From contig OY997653.1 in NCBI GenBank assembly GCA_963921795.1, forward strand, positions 19,911,346-19,975,345: a stretch of 64,000 nucleotides of DNA. The letters are read 5' to 3'. This document shows, in pieces, positions 33,171-44,504 of the stretch; positions within the stretch are counted from its first letter, which is position 1; each line of letters opens with the position of its first letter. This stretch comes from Nannobrachium achirus. Its lineage: Eukaryota; Chordata; Actinopteri; Myctophiformes; Myctophidae. The notes below the pieces were generated by a model. The model saw only the letters and a program-made list of their open reading frames with translations. It did not search any database and was not told the DNA's origin. The position numbers were made by a program, and so were the translations under genes.

Positions 33171-34994
33171 CTAGAAAATGTGCAATTTGGGAAATTGCGA
33201 GTGTGGTTGCCTTCCCTGCCCCGGCGCGAGTCGTGGGGATGCGCCGCCGGGACCCTGAGCAAAACGCAGGGGTCCGAGGGAGACGACGTCGGGACGGATA
33301 GCGGCGGGCCCGTGCGACGCGCGATTCGAAAAGGCGCCGTTGGGATCCTGCGTTCTTGATGTAAGGATATGGTTTTTTGTTTTTAAGAAATAGGCTCCTC
33401 CCACGAGTTTGGCCAGGCGATTGCGTTGTTGCGTCGCATCCGAGATCGCTTGTGTTTCGTTTTGAGAGGGTTGTTCCCCCTGAAAAACGCGTTTTGGCCT
33501 GAAACGGTTACGTTTTGTGCGTTTGTGGCGCCCCCTAAGGGTCGAAGTGGAAATGCTTTTGGGGATTTGTTGAATATCCCACCCGCAACTTGTGGTTAAA
33601 ATTTGGTGTTGACTGGATGTTTCGTTTTTGATTTATGGCTATTTTTGGCAAAACGGGCCCCTCTCGCTAACTTCGGAAGCGTGTTCCGGACGAACGGTAT
33701 GGACTATCGAAATATCGCTTGAATATGTTTATCGCGTGGGTTCAGAGATCTTGTGTACCGATTTTTGTGACATTTGGAGAAAATATGTGGGAAAAGGAGC
33801 AAAAAGTGTGTTTTGAAGAAAATTCAAAATGGCGGAAAATCTATCCTGACGCAAATGGGCGTGGCCTATATAGGGAGATGCGTCATGACCTAAGGAATCC
33901 AGGGAAAAAATAATTTTAATTTTCCGACCTACGGTTCAAGAGTTACAGGCCGAAACGTAAAGTGGGCTGTTATAGCGCCACCATGAGGCTGACTGACAAT
34001 ATTATTTTTTATTTATTCCTTGAACTCATTATGCATCTCCTCTCCAAGTGTTGAAACTGTAGCCCCTATGGTTTGCAAGAGAAAAAATAATTGAATGTGA
34101 GTTTTTGCTATTCCCATTATAAGTCAATGGGTTTGGCCTGAAACGGTTACGTTTTGCGCATTTGTGGCGCCCCCTAAGGGTTGAAGTGGAAATGCTTCTA
34201 GGGATTTGTTGAATATCCCACCCGCAACTTGTGGTTAAAATTTGGTGTTGACTGGATGTTTCGTTTCTGATTTATGGCTATTTTTGGCAAAACGGGCCCC
34301 TCTCGCTAACTTCGGAAGCGTGTTCCGGACGAACGGTATGGACTATCGAAATATCGCTTGAATATGTTTATCGCGTGGGTTCAGAGATCTTGTGTACCGA
34401 TTTTTGTGACATTTGGAGAAAATATGTGGGAAAAGGAGCAAAAAGTGTGTTTTGAAGAAAATTCAAAATGGCGGAAAATCTATCCTGACGCAAATGGGCG
34501 TGGCCTATATGGGGAGATGCGTCATGACCCAAGGAATCCAGGGAAAAAATAATTTAAATTTTCCGACCTACGGTTCAAGAGTTACAGGCCAAAACGTATA
34601 GTGGGCTGTTATAGCGCCACCATGTGGCCGACTGATGTAATTTTTTTTAAATTAATTCTTACAATTATTATGAATCTCCTCTCCAAGTTTTGAAACTGTA
34701 GACCCTATGGTTTGCGAGGGAAAAATAATTGAATGTGAGTTTTTTCGATTCCCATTATAAGTCAATGGGGAAAATTAATTCACTAATAAATTAATATCAA
34801 TTAAACTATACAACTTTTCTCTTAGAAAAGTAATAGCACACTATTCCCGATCAAGCCGGTCGATTTGACATATGGCGCGAGTGAGTGGCGCAAAAACTGT
34901 GGGAGGAGATTCGCGCCGAAAAAAAGGTTACACTAGAGGTCAATAAAGTTTCCCTAGAACTATAGTGTGTTGCCCTGTTGGGCAACCACACTAA
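33171..34994 (+). mobile_element. Helitron-like family 2, first unit
   Basis: Runs from CTAGAAAATGTGCAATTTGG to a hairpin (GTTGCCC, loop TGTT, GGGCAAC) followed by CACACTAA, a CTRR-type end. The interior carries a direct duplication of about 640 bp (from TTTGGCCTGAAACGGTTACG at 33493 and again at 34132), followed each time by CGCCCCCTAAGGG and CGAACGGTATGGACTATC. A 64-residue frame (FIAWVQRSCVPIFVTFGENM) recurs in each copy but lacks any codon-use or family support. The 3' end abuts the next unit directly. Confidence 0.6.
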
Positions 34995-36173
34995 CTAGAA
35001 AATGTGCAATTTGGGAAATTGCGAGTGTGGTTGCCCGCCCCGCCCCGGCGCGAGCGGCGGGGATGCGCCTCCGGGACCCCGAGGAAAACGCCGGGGCCCG
35101 AGGGAGAGGACGTCGGGACGGATACCGTCAGGGCCTATTCTAAAAGGTGCTGTTCGGATCCTGTGTTTGTGATGTAAGGATACGGCGTCTTGTTTTTAAG
35201 AAATAGGCTCCTCCCACATGTTTCGCCAAGCAATTACGTTGTCCTGTCGCTCCCGAGATCCTTTGTGTTTCGTTTTGAGAGGGACGTTCCCCCTGAAAAA
35301 CGCGTTTTGGACCGAAACAGTTACGTTTTGCATGGTTGTGGCGCCCCCTATGGGTCGAAGTGGAAATGTTTTTGGGGATTCGTTCAGTATACCACCCGGC
35401 ACTTGTGGTTAAAATTTGGCGTTGACTGTATGTTTCGTTTGTGATTTATGGCTATTTATTGCAAAACGGGCACCTCCCGCTAACTTTGGAACCCTGTTAC
35501 GGACAAACGGTACGGACTATCAACATATCGCTTGACTTTGTTTATCGCATGGGTCCAGAGATCATGTGTACCGATTTATGTGACATTTGGAGAAAATATG
35601 TGGGAAAAGGAGCAAAAAGTGTGTTTTGAAGAAAATTCAAAATGGCGGAAAATCTATCCTGACGCAAATGGGCGTGGCCTATATGGGGAGATGCGTCATG
35701 ACCCAACGAATCCAGGGAAAAAATATTTTTAATTTTCCGACCTACGGTTCAAGAGTTACAGGCCAAAACGTAAAGTGGGCTGTTATAGCGCCACCATGAG
35801 GCCGAGTGATGTATTTATAATTGGATTAATTCTTGCAATAATTATGAATCTCCTCTCCAAGTTTTGAAACTGTAGCTCCTATGGTTTGCGAGAGAAAAAT
35901 AATGTAATGTGAGTTTTTGCATTTTCCCATTCAAGTCAATGGGGAAAATTAATTCACTAATAAATTAATATCAATTAAACGATACAACTTTTCTCTTATC
36001 GCAATAATAGCACACGATTCCCGATGAAGCCGGTCGATTTGACATATGGCGCGAGTGTGTGGCGCAAAAACTGTGGACGGTGAAACGCGTCAAAATAAAG
36101 TTTATCCAGAAGAATAAAAAATAAAGTTTCCCGAGGACTATAGTGTGTTGCCCTGTAAGGGCAACCACACTAA
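34995..36173 (+). mobile_element. Helitron-like family 2, second unit
   Basis: Starts CTAGAAAATGTGCAATTTGG immediately after the CTAA of the first unit and ends with hairpin GTTGCCC, loop TGTAA, GGGCAAC, then CACACTAA followed by T. It has only one copy of the 640-bp internal block. A related hairpin (TGCTCGCC, TTATA, GGCGAGCC) follows within 40 bp (36196-36220). Confidence 0.6.
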
Positions 36174-36244
36174 TAAATAATGACAATATCTAAAGTGTGC
36201 TCGCCTTATAGGCGAGCCCACAATTATATGAACGTAGGTAGAAA

Positions 36245-36395
36245 AGTCGTCCTTTAATGGTGCATTTAGATTAGGGCTTCTCTGCTAGAACTTTTTTCTA
36301 GCACAGCCCAATTATGAGGGATTTTTGTTGGCGACCCCCATCAAAAACTGTTCTGCTAGACTACTTAATGGGGGCGGATCTGTGTGTGCATGTGT
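36245..36395. repeat. Dispersed repeat, pair with 9968-10135
   Basis: See the partner; the sequence order is the same, followed here by a short TGTGTG patch. Confidence 0.7.
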
Positions 36396-36412
36396 GTGTT
36401 TGTGAGTGTGAA

Positions 36413-36870
36413 CCGTCGGCAAATGAATAGACCGCGATTTCTCAGCCCCTACGAGCGCTCAACTTCAGTCAAAATAAACAAAACTACTTCACTACTCACC
36501 AAACGAAAGGTAGTTTTGCATTGTTGAAAGTCTATTCTCTGTGGTGGAAATCTGCAAAATACATTATTTATGGCATGAAATAAAACGCATCCAACTCGAC
36601 CGCCGCTTATTTCCGGGTTGTGAACCATTGTGTCTGCGGTGGCCGATGGGTGGCTCGAGGTGGGTGCGTTATATTTCATGACAAAAATAATGTATTTTAC
36701 AGAGTGGGTGGGGTCCGTGGGAGCTGAGGGGTTCACCACCACAGAGAATAGACTTTCAACAACGCAAAACTACCTTTGGTTTGGTGAGTAGTGAAGTAGT
36801 TTTGTTTATTTTGACTCAAGTTGAGCGCTCGTAGGGGCTGAGAAATCGCAGTCTAGTCATTTGCCGACGG
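36413..36870. mobile_element. 458-bp near-perfect palindrome
   Basis: Outer ends CCGTCGGCAAATGA and TCATTTGCCGACGG pair. ATTTCTCAGCCCCTACGAGC, CAAAACTACTTCACTACTCA and GTCTATTCTCTGTGGTGG on the left each have complements at matching distances on the right. Pairing continues through GCAAAATACATTATTT to near the centre at about 36640. No coding content. It could be a full-length foldback element. Confidence 0.88.
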
Positions 36871-39289
36871 GTCTGTCAGAGCGTCACTGGAGGTGACGCG
36901 ATGGACCAGAGCTAAATCATGGGTAACTATCTGCTCCATCTGTCACTGAAGTCACTACTTGTACTAGACTTACGTACTAAAACCAGTTCACGTGACTTAA
37001 AAGTTGCCTCAATCATATTACAGGGGGCTCTTATTTTACTTTGTTATTCTACTTGTTTTAGCTAGAGCTAGCCAAGACGCAGCAGTGTGGTGTGTCAGGC
37101 TGAGGAGTAGCAATGGGCGAACTGTTCTTTTTTTATTGTCTCGCACCAGATCGGCAACCTAGCTCTTTTGATACAGCAGCGCTGTGCTCTGAGAAACTAC
37201 AATCTGTGGAAATAATAAACGACACGCATTTGTGCTGTCAAAGAGATGCATTATTCTCGTCTTCGTCGTTCTACTCGGCTCCACGATTCACAATTATCCA
37301 CGATTATCGTCATTAATGTCCGCTGCTACTATGTCTCAATATGCACGGTAATTCATGGATCTAATTCACTTTAAAGGCTTAAAACAGTGTTCATATTACT
37401 GTTTTATTGTATCATGTTGACGTGGTTTAAGGATGGGGTGCCATGATTTCCCCCTCTATAAAAAATGATTATCTACTATTATGATTATACTAGGAGGAAG
37501 AATTTTTCAAAAAAGGTGTACATAAAGAGTTAAAATGTTGTTTTTATGTGGCCACACCCACCAGTTCATTGGTATGCGTGGTTGTCATGGTGGGTGGTGA
37601 CCCAGCTGAAGTTAGCCACACCCACATGTGTTGGGTGAATGCTAATTAGGGGAGGGGTTGATTCTATGATGTAATAAGTATGGGTTTAGGCATTTAGCAG
37701 ACGCTTTTAATCCAAAGCGACTTACAATAAGCAGATAAAACATCACAGTAATAAACAAGATAATATGTCAGTACATCAACAGCAATATAACAAATGCAAA
37801 TGGATATCTATCTAGAAAAAACACAATATAATCAATAAAGAAAAAAGTTCTAAAAACCTAAAAAAAACAAATGCTAACTAATGGGTGTTTTTGGAACAGC
37901 ACATCTGACCCAGCAGGTGGCATCCTCCAGCTAAAAACCCAAATAAAGAGAGAATGCATAATTGCTCATAACAACCACACCAGGGGGGGGGTCTAATGAA
38001 GTACTGTCAACCTCCTAGACACACGAAAACCAGAAAAAGTACAAAACAATGGCACCACCTCTTTAAAGCACCACTTGATTAAAAAAATATATATGTTTTT
38101 TTTTACATAAACGATTTGTCGACGAGTCGGATTAACCCCCGCTACTCGAGTCGACTTGATAAATCCTGAGTCGAAGACAGCCCCTAATTCAGTCTTTGTC
38201 AAGTCCCACCCCATGTCGTTCTGTTACTAGGTGGGACAACAAAGCCAGGGAAGAATATTTTTATAATGGAAGTGAATGGGGAAAAAAGTCCCACCCCAGG
38301 TCGTTTTCATAGCCTCATTATTGCTATTTAAAGTACCAAAAGAAAAACATCTACGTGATATTAATAAAAAAGGAACATAAAAGTACAGTAGTTGCATTGC
38401 AAAACAGGGTTTTTCCCCCCAAAAATACATGTTTTAATTAGTTTTATCCTCTGAAACAGGCAGAGGACAGAGAAGAGAGAGAGCGCAGTGCATCTTGGGT
38501 GACTCGCAATGACCAGGAAGTTGTGGAACTATAATCTCGCCCTCAACATAAAATGTATTTTAATTGTAATTAGGCCCATTTAAAATATATGACAAATCGA
38601 ATCTCTTAGTTACATCGATATCGTTCATGTGAACTAGTTTGTTGAAGCTTATTCATTATACTCATCGAAATCGCTATGACCGCGCCGTACCGCATCGTGG
38701 CCGTACCGCGCATCACCGCACAATGTAGTGTATAGCAGGAGACTTCTATGCAAGACTATTAATCCACATAGCGATTTATTTTATCATTTCAACAAATATT
38801 CACTGTGTATTCAATCCATTTTGTTCCAAAATGTTACTATTTATTATGACAAAGCAGAAAATGAAATAAAAATATAAATAAATATCAATTTAAAACTACA
38901 CTCTCGCCATTAATATTAATGGAAGAATGTGGAAGAATTGTCCCACTGCATAACTCCGCCCACGGTAGCAAAAGAGAATGATTTTTCTGGTTGGCCTGTC
39001 AGGGACCAATCAGAAGGCTGACAAAGGGTCAATTGTATGTTTTTGTATGGATAACCTTATCATCACTTTTATACAGCCTGCCCAGGGACTACAGATGAAA
39101 ATTAGCTTATGGCTAACTCTGTCTCATTTACATTGATGTGAAAACTGACATCTTGATTAATGTACTTTGTCCCTGACAAATAAATACATGCTTAAATCAA
39201 TAACAGATTCATGACGGTACATTTTTTCACCCTCATTACCGGCCCACTTTCACCAATAAAATAAAAGAGAGAGAGAGCATGAAACTTAC
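36871..39289. other. No gene recognised; repeat fragments
   Basis: CATTTAGCAGACGCTTTTAA followed by CCAAAGCGACTTACAATAAG at 37690-37735 is a very common fish interspersed repeat. GTCGACGAGTCGG and CTCGAGTCGACTTGA at 38118-38160 form another repeat fragment. 38470-38720 has GC-richer text with ACCGCGCCGTACCGC. No exon could be supported in this stretch, which is intron 2 of zinc-finger unit 2. Confidence 0.45.
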
Positions 39290-39382
39290 TGAGATCTAAG
39301 TGTTCTTCAGGTTCTTGCTTAATAGAAACAGTCCTGTCTGGAGAACTGATCTTCACCTGCAGACTGGACTCCACACACTGGT
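39290..39382 (-). CDS. Zinc-finger gene unit 2, exon 2
   Basis: 93-nt exon with acceptor CATTCCAG and donor GTAAGT; same size and phases as 12113-12205. Encodes QCVESSLQVKISSPD, then TVSIKQEPEEHLDL; only a few residues differ from unit 1. Joins exon 44123-44249 upstream and the 9-finger exon 28407-29626 downstream in frame. Confidence 0.75.
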
Positions 39383-39655
39383 CTGGAATGAAGAATTCAA
39401 TAAATACTTCAATGAGGAATTCCTGACACAGATAAGGACGTCAATAATAAGGTCTTTGATGTGACATAAATAAGGACTTCAATAAGACGTCGCCAGTCAG
39501 GCGAGAAAACTGGCCACAGGCTGACAAAAACAGCAAGTTAAAACTATTGTTAAACCTCATCTTGGAGCTATAAAGCGGAGGGAGAGGTTCTGAAAGGAGC
39601 TATGACAAATACAATATATTTTATTGCACCACAACCACTTACATAATGATGTTGT

Positions 39656-40176
39656 TGTGAGGCATTAAGATGCGTAATGCATCTTAATGGTTATGTTTTA
39701 ATAATGCTATTTCTCCCTAAAAGAATCCCTCCTCTAATATGTGTGCATAAGTGTGGACTGATAGGCTAACTAGCGGCCGCTGCTCGGCCAATGCGTGTGT
39801 ACTGATGTCATCGCCAACCAATGAGCGGCTGGCGGAGTGGAGGGGCGGCCTTTATGAGGAGAGACAGAGTCATTCAAGCTCTGAACGGCAAGGGAGACGG
39901 ACGAGTGTGCGAGCAGGCAGAGGGAGGTGAAACCCTAGTGATAGCCGGCGGAATGAGAGCTTGACAGCCGGCTATCGAGTAAGGAGAGTTACGAATTGAA
40001 CTGAACGTTTGTGTTAAAGCCAAGTTAGAACTCTACAGTACGTTTGGCTGTATAATTGTAGAACAGAGATACTGGCCTATTTTCTCCGTTCACAGATGTG
40101 TGGGCCAAAGAAGTAGACATACCGAAGATTGGCTGTGTCCTTCTGCATTCATCATAACTCTGCTTTATTATTATTA
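39656..40176. mobile_element. Left part of an LTR-like insertion in unit 2 intron 1
   Basis: In unit 1 ACATAATGATGTTG runs directly into the GTGTGTAACAGACATA repeat. In unit 2 the two are 4.3 kb apart (39655 to about 43987). The insertion starts AGGCATTAAGATGCGTAATG, containing a perfect CATTAAGATGC/GCATCTTAATG inverted repeat. It has GC-rich promoter-like sequence with CGGAGTGGAGGGGCGG at 39834. It resumes after the Helitrons at 42664 with AATAAAG near 42982. The arrangement suggests a solo LTR split by Helitrons, but TG...CA ends and a primer binding site are not convincing. Confidence 0.35.
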
Positions 40177-41181
40177 CTAGAAGCTGGGCCGCCCGAAAGT
40201 CGGCGACCTGGCCAACTCGGAACAATGTAAATAGGGAATGAATGCCCTGCCCTTTAATTCAAACCCCATTATACCCGTTTTCATAGGATCCGTTTTGACC
40301 ATCTGTCTGCCTGTGTCCATTTATGCCCATATATGGAGATATCTGTATATGTCTGTCTGTCTGTCGGCGTCCATTTTATGTCCATATATGGAGATCACTG
40401 CAGTTATAGTTCTGGGTCCATTTTATGCCCATATATGGAGATATCTGTCTATCTGCGTCCATTTTATGCCCATATAGTATCTGTGTATCTGTCTGTGCCT
40501 CCAACTGTGTTGCAGACACAGTGCCGGTTCCCCCTTTAATGCAAACCTCATTATACCTGTTGTCATAGGACCCGTTTTGAACATCTGTTTGCCTGTGTCC
40601 ATTTATGCCCATATATGGAGATATCTGTATCTGTCTGTCTGCGTCCATTTTATGCCCATATATGGAGATCTTTGACCATCTGTTTGCCTCTGTCCATTTA
40701 TGTCCATATATGGAGATATCTGTATCTGTCTGTCTGCAATCCATTTTATGCCCATATATGGGGGCATACATTTTATGCCCATATATGGAGAACGCGCGTG
40801 CCCGTGGGACGAACGGTTCTCGAGATACGCGGATTACATACATACATACACATTCACAGAGATTTTTTGTTGACTTATGTGGCGTACGTGATGTCAGAGC
40901 CTTTTATGAAGTGATGTCACAATGAGTCAGAGCTTTCGCCGATTTCCTCCGGAACAGCCTGATGTCAACAATCAACCCGCATAAGAAGATTCCGAACGTT
41001 TCGCGCCGGTTCAGGAAAGCCGCGCGTCGGGTCGGGTCGAGACCCGGCACTGCACTCCGTGCCGCGGCGGGGAACGCGCGTGCCGAATCTGAAGCTGGTG
41101 GGACGAACGGTTCTCGAGATACGCGGATTACAGACACACAGACAGACAGACAGACAGAGACTTCTCGCATTTATAGATAGA
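40177..41181 (-). mobile_element. Helitron-like element, copy 2
   Basis: On the minus strand it begins TCTATCTATAAATGCGAGAA (41181) and ends CTTCTAG (40177) followed by T. The interior has CCATATATGG words. The 3' stem is damaged: GCCGCCC is followed by a divergent TTCGGG-less sequence, so the second stem arm is mostly missing. Its 5' end touches the 3' end of copy 3 with no base between. Confidence 0.75.
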
Positions 41182-42663
41182 CTAGAAGCTCGGCCGCCCG
41201 AAGGGCCGTCTAGTCGGCGCCCTGGCCAACTCGGGAACAATGTAAATAGGGGATGAATGCCCCGCCCTTTAATGCAAACCCCATTATACCTGTTGTCATA
41301 GGATCTGTTTTGACCATCTGTTTGCGTGTGTCCATTTATGCCCATGGCTTGTGAGATGCGTCGGTTATCTCCATATATAGAGATTCAACACGTGCAAAGT
41401 ACAGGAGTGATGAGTCAGCAGAAGTGATGTCAGAATGCCCATATGCCCATATATGGAGATCTCTGTATCTGTGTCCCCTTTATGCCCATATACGGAGATT
41501 GCGTCCATTTTATGTCACAATGAGTCTGCGCTTGCGCCGATACATCCATTTATGCCCATATATGGAGATGTGCGGCCGAGCGTCTAGTCGGCGCCCTAGC
41601 CAACTTGGGAACAATGTAAATATGCCCATATATGGAGATCTCTGTAGGACCCGTTATGCCCATATATGGAGATGCGCGGCCGAGCGTCTAGTCGGCGCCC
41701 TAGCCAACTCGGGAACAATGTAAATATGCCCATATATGGAGATTAGGGATGGACATCGGTATCGGCCAATATCAGAAATCGGCAGGTATCATATCAAACC
41801 GGCCAAATCGGTGATCGGCAGGTCACTGACATAAATATGCCAAAAATCGGCCAATTTTATCTCTTGCACTGCACAGCATGATGCTCGGTCCTGTGACGTA
41901 AACATTAGCAAGTAGCAGCCAGTCTACTTGGAGGCAGCCTACAGAATACAGATGGTGCTGATTACCTTTGCAATGTAAGGATATATTCATATTCCATAAT
42001 CCTGTGTCAATGTCGTCTCCAAAAAGAAGGGGGGAAAAAAGCATGCGTCACCTGCTTTCCTCCTGCCTAGTCCAGATGGTCATATTAGACTGGATATTGT
42101 CTGTGATTTTGGATATTGTACTATTATTCTTCTAGCTTATTGGTACTCAAATTGAAGTATGTCTTGTAGGCCTACTTGGCCTGAAACAAAAGGGTATTGG
42201 AGCAACCCTATTTCCTAGTTCTTAGCTAAAGAAATCGGTATCGGAAAAATCGGTTTTGGCAGGTTAGACCTTCATAAAACCGGTGGATCGGTATCGGCCA
42301 AGAATTTTGCAATCGGTCCATCTCTAATGGAGATCTCTGTAGGACCCGTTTTGACCATCTGTTGGAGGTCATGTGGTGTATGTGATGTCAGAGCCTTTTA
42401 TGAAGTGATGTCACAATGACATGATTTCCTCCGGAACAGCCTGATGTCAACAATCAGCCCGCATAAGGAGATTCCGAACGTTTCGCGCCGGTTAGGGAAA
42501 ACCGCGCGTCGGGTCGGGTCGAGGCCCGGCACTGCACTCCGTGCCGCGGCGGGGCACGCGCGTGCCGAATCTGAAGCCGGTGGGACGAACGGTTCTCGAG
42601 ATACGCGGATTACAGACACACACGCAGACAGACACGCAGAGACTTCTCGCATTTATAGATAGA
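41182..42663 (-). mobile_element. Helitron-like element, copy 3
   Basis: Minus-strand 5' end TCTATCTATAAATGCG preceded by A (42664); 3' end CTTCTAG at 41182, followed directly by the first T of copy 2. Internally it holds fragments of the 3' region (GTCTAGTCGGCGCCCTAGCC) repeated at 41580 and 41690, and a hAT insertion. The length without the hAT is about 0.9 kb. Confidence 0.75.
41744..42326. mobile_element. hAT element inside Helitron copy 3
   Basis: Starts TAGGGATGGACATCGGTATC and ends AATCGGTCCATCTCTA. It is flanked by the octamer ATGGAGAT on both sides (41736-41743 and 42327-42334). The target is the Helitron's own CATATATGGAGAT word. CGGTATCGGCC-type words recur inverted at both ends. 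Confidence 0.85.
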
Positions 42664-43280
42664 TTAGAATACCTGCCTATCATATACATTGTAATTATAT
42701 AGTTATTACTCTTACTTCCCTTGCCGAAATCTAATTATTGTGATACTCTATATTATTACAATATTGAAGCCTTAACTGCTAATGGCAACTGCTGCAAGTG
42801 CACTTTAAATGGGCAGTGAATAACGTTAAGAGGGGGGAAATTTGCACAGGCTGCTGGTTTTATTGTTGTTGGGTTGTTTTTTCTAGTTTTAGATTAGCGG
42901 CGCCTTAGGAGTGACAGGGTTTCTTTTATTTTATTTTGAAATTGTGTTTTATGGCGTGATAGAGGCCTCTGTAATTTAGAAATAAAGATTTGTTATACTT
43001 TTCCTAACTTGGCGTCATGGTCCATTCTCTCCTGAAATTATATTGCTCTGGTTACCCCGTATAACGAACCTGTGTGTCTTGAGAGGTTTGAAATCACTAT
43101 TCCTTGGTTCTGAGAGCCGTATCTCTAGGTCGTCCTCAGAATTCGGGAACTTCTGTTAATGAAACCTTTGCGCTACCGCTGGACCACGGCAACAGCTTGT
43201 AACTTGTGTTTGTTCCAGCAGCTATTAGTAGTTGACATATCGCCTCCCGCTGTTCGTTTTAGGTCAGTGCATTTTGTTTG
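42664..43280. mobile_element. Right part of the LTR-like insertion
   Basis: Continues the sequence broken by the Helitrons. It includes AATAAAG (about 42982) as a possible polyadenylation signal and AACTTGGCGTCATGG shortly after. The end of the insertion relative to unit 1 is near 43986. Class uncertain. Confidence 0.3.
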
Positions 43281-43984
43281 ACAACACAAACTAACTTTAT
43301 ATTGATGCATAGCTATAAAACGATTTTATTTAATCATTATCATATGGTGGGGGTGGGGATGTGGCCGGGGAGACATGCAGTCTTGTGTGTTTGTGTCTGT
43401 TGGTGTCAGAATGAATTATGTAACTCAGAGAAGTAATAGTATGCTGTCATGAGCAGCACCACGGCATTATGCCATTATTTATTACACTTTTAGAATTTTT
43501 CAAAGGTATTGCCCAGCACGTCTTTTAGTCGGCTAAAAGATGTGCAATGGCCAGAAAACTGCTCAGTGGATGCAATTAAACTAAAACTATTAAGGTAGAA
43601 CCGGGAGATACTGTTAGCATCCGATAATGAACAACTTGATAAAAATGTATTTAAAAAAAAGATGGTCTAACACACGTTTGTCCTAAACGGTGATATATCG
43701 TTTAAATGGAAGCGTTCAGATGACGGCTACAACTAAACTAGACTATATAGTGAAATTGGCTCTTAAAATTACTAACCCTAGTTCAAATGAGGGCTAACCA
43801 TAACCATAGGTCTAAATGACAGCTAGTGTTTACTGGGTTATAATTATACGAACATGCGGTAATACATAAATAATACACTTGAACAAAAGGGTGTAATCAT
43901 AATTATTTATGAGCAAATTCAGGGATAAGGTGTTGACAAAGGTACCAGTTTTAACACTGGCTGTTAATGTTGGGCAACCCTTAC

Positions 43985-43986
<2 letters not shown>
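43281..43986. other. No gene seen
   Basis: AT-rich sequence within the unit 2 specific insertion; no recognisable reading frame. Confidence 0.4.

Positions 43987-44029
<43 letters not shown>
43987..44029. repeat. (GT)n microsatellite in intron 1 of unit 2
   Basis: About 21 GT units followed by GTAACAGA(C/T)ATA repeats shared with 12482-12545. Confidence 0.97.
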
Positions 44030-44031
<2 letters not shown>

Positions 44032-44122
44032 CAGATATAACATGCAGCGTGTAGTTTTGTTATGTGTGTAACAGACATACCATGCATTATGTAGTTTCAT
44101 GTTGTGTGTGTAACAGACATAC

Positions 44123-44249
44123 CTGCAGCAGTGTGTAAATCGATGTCCATATCAAAGTCAATTTGATGTTGCTGTTTGTCCAAAACACACAATATCTCCT
44201 CTCCCACCGACGTCACGTGTTCATTTATCTTCAGCCTTACAGACTCCAT
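44123..44249 (-). CDS. Zinc-finger gene unit 2, first coding exon with in-frame deletion
   Basis: ATG at 44247-44249; donor GCAG then GTATGT. Encodes MESVRLKINEHVTSVGEEIL, then CVLDKQQHQIDFDMDIDLHT. It is 127 nt against 277 nt in unit 1. The 150 missing nt are exactly 50 codons and remove the VLERLSAAAEFMCNLF helical region, leaving phase and splice site intact. Unit 2 could therefore still make a zinc-finger protein, but without the presumed interaction module. Whether this is functional or decay cannot be told from sequence. Confidence 0.7.
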
Positions 44250-44482
44250 TCGTCACGTGTTTACCTCCTTGATGAGACGCTTTTCACCACGACCATAGAG
44301 GTATGAGTTATAGAGTTACTTTAAATATAACCAATTGTAATATGGTTTATGACCTTTTCTGATCATGCTATGCTAACCAGCTATGTGCTTTTGTGCGGAG
44401 CTATGCATTTAGCACTTCCGGGGCAACGTGTTTCACACATGCACATTACACATGCGTTTCGCCACCTGGTGGCTGGAGGTAA
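44250..44482 (-). promoter_or_regulatory. Candidate promoter of zinc-finger unit 2
   Basis: Retains the block seen upstream of unit 1: GCACTTCCGGGGCAACGTG, CACATGCACATTACACATGC and GCCACCTGGTGGC. One NRF1-like half-site has lost its CpG (CATGCGCA to CATGCACA). Confidence 0.4.
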
Positions 44483-44504
44483 CTGTAAAGCCCTTTGCAC
44501 ACAG

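Noticed and set aside
33719..35732. A 64-66 residue frame repeated three times
   Set aside because: It recurs only because the non-coding element block is duplicated; no start context, domain or codon signal supports it.
39656..43986. A complete LTR retrotransposon
   Set aside because: No gag-pol frames and no matching second LTR; only an LTR-like promoter and poly-A signal split by Helitrons, so kept as low-confidence LTR-like sequence.
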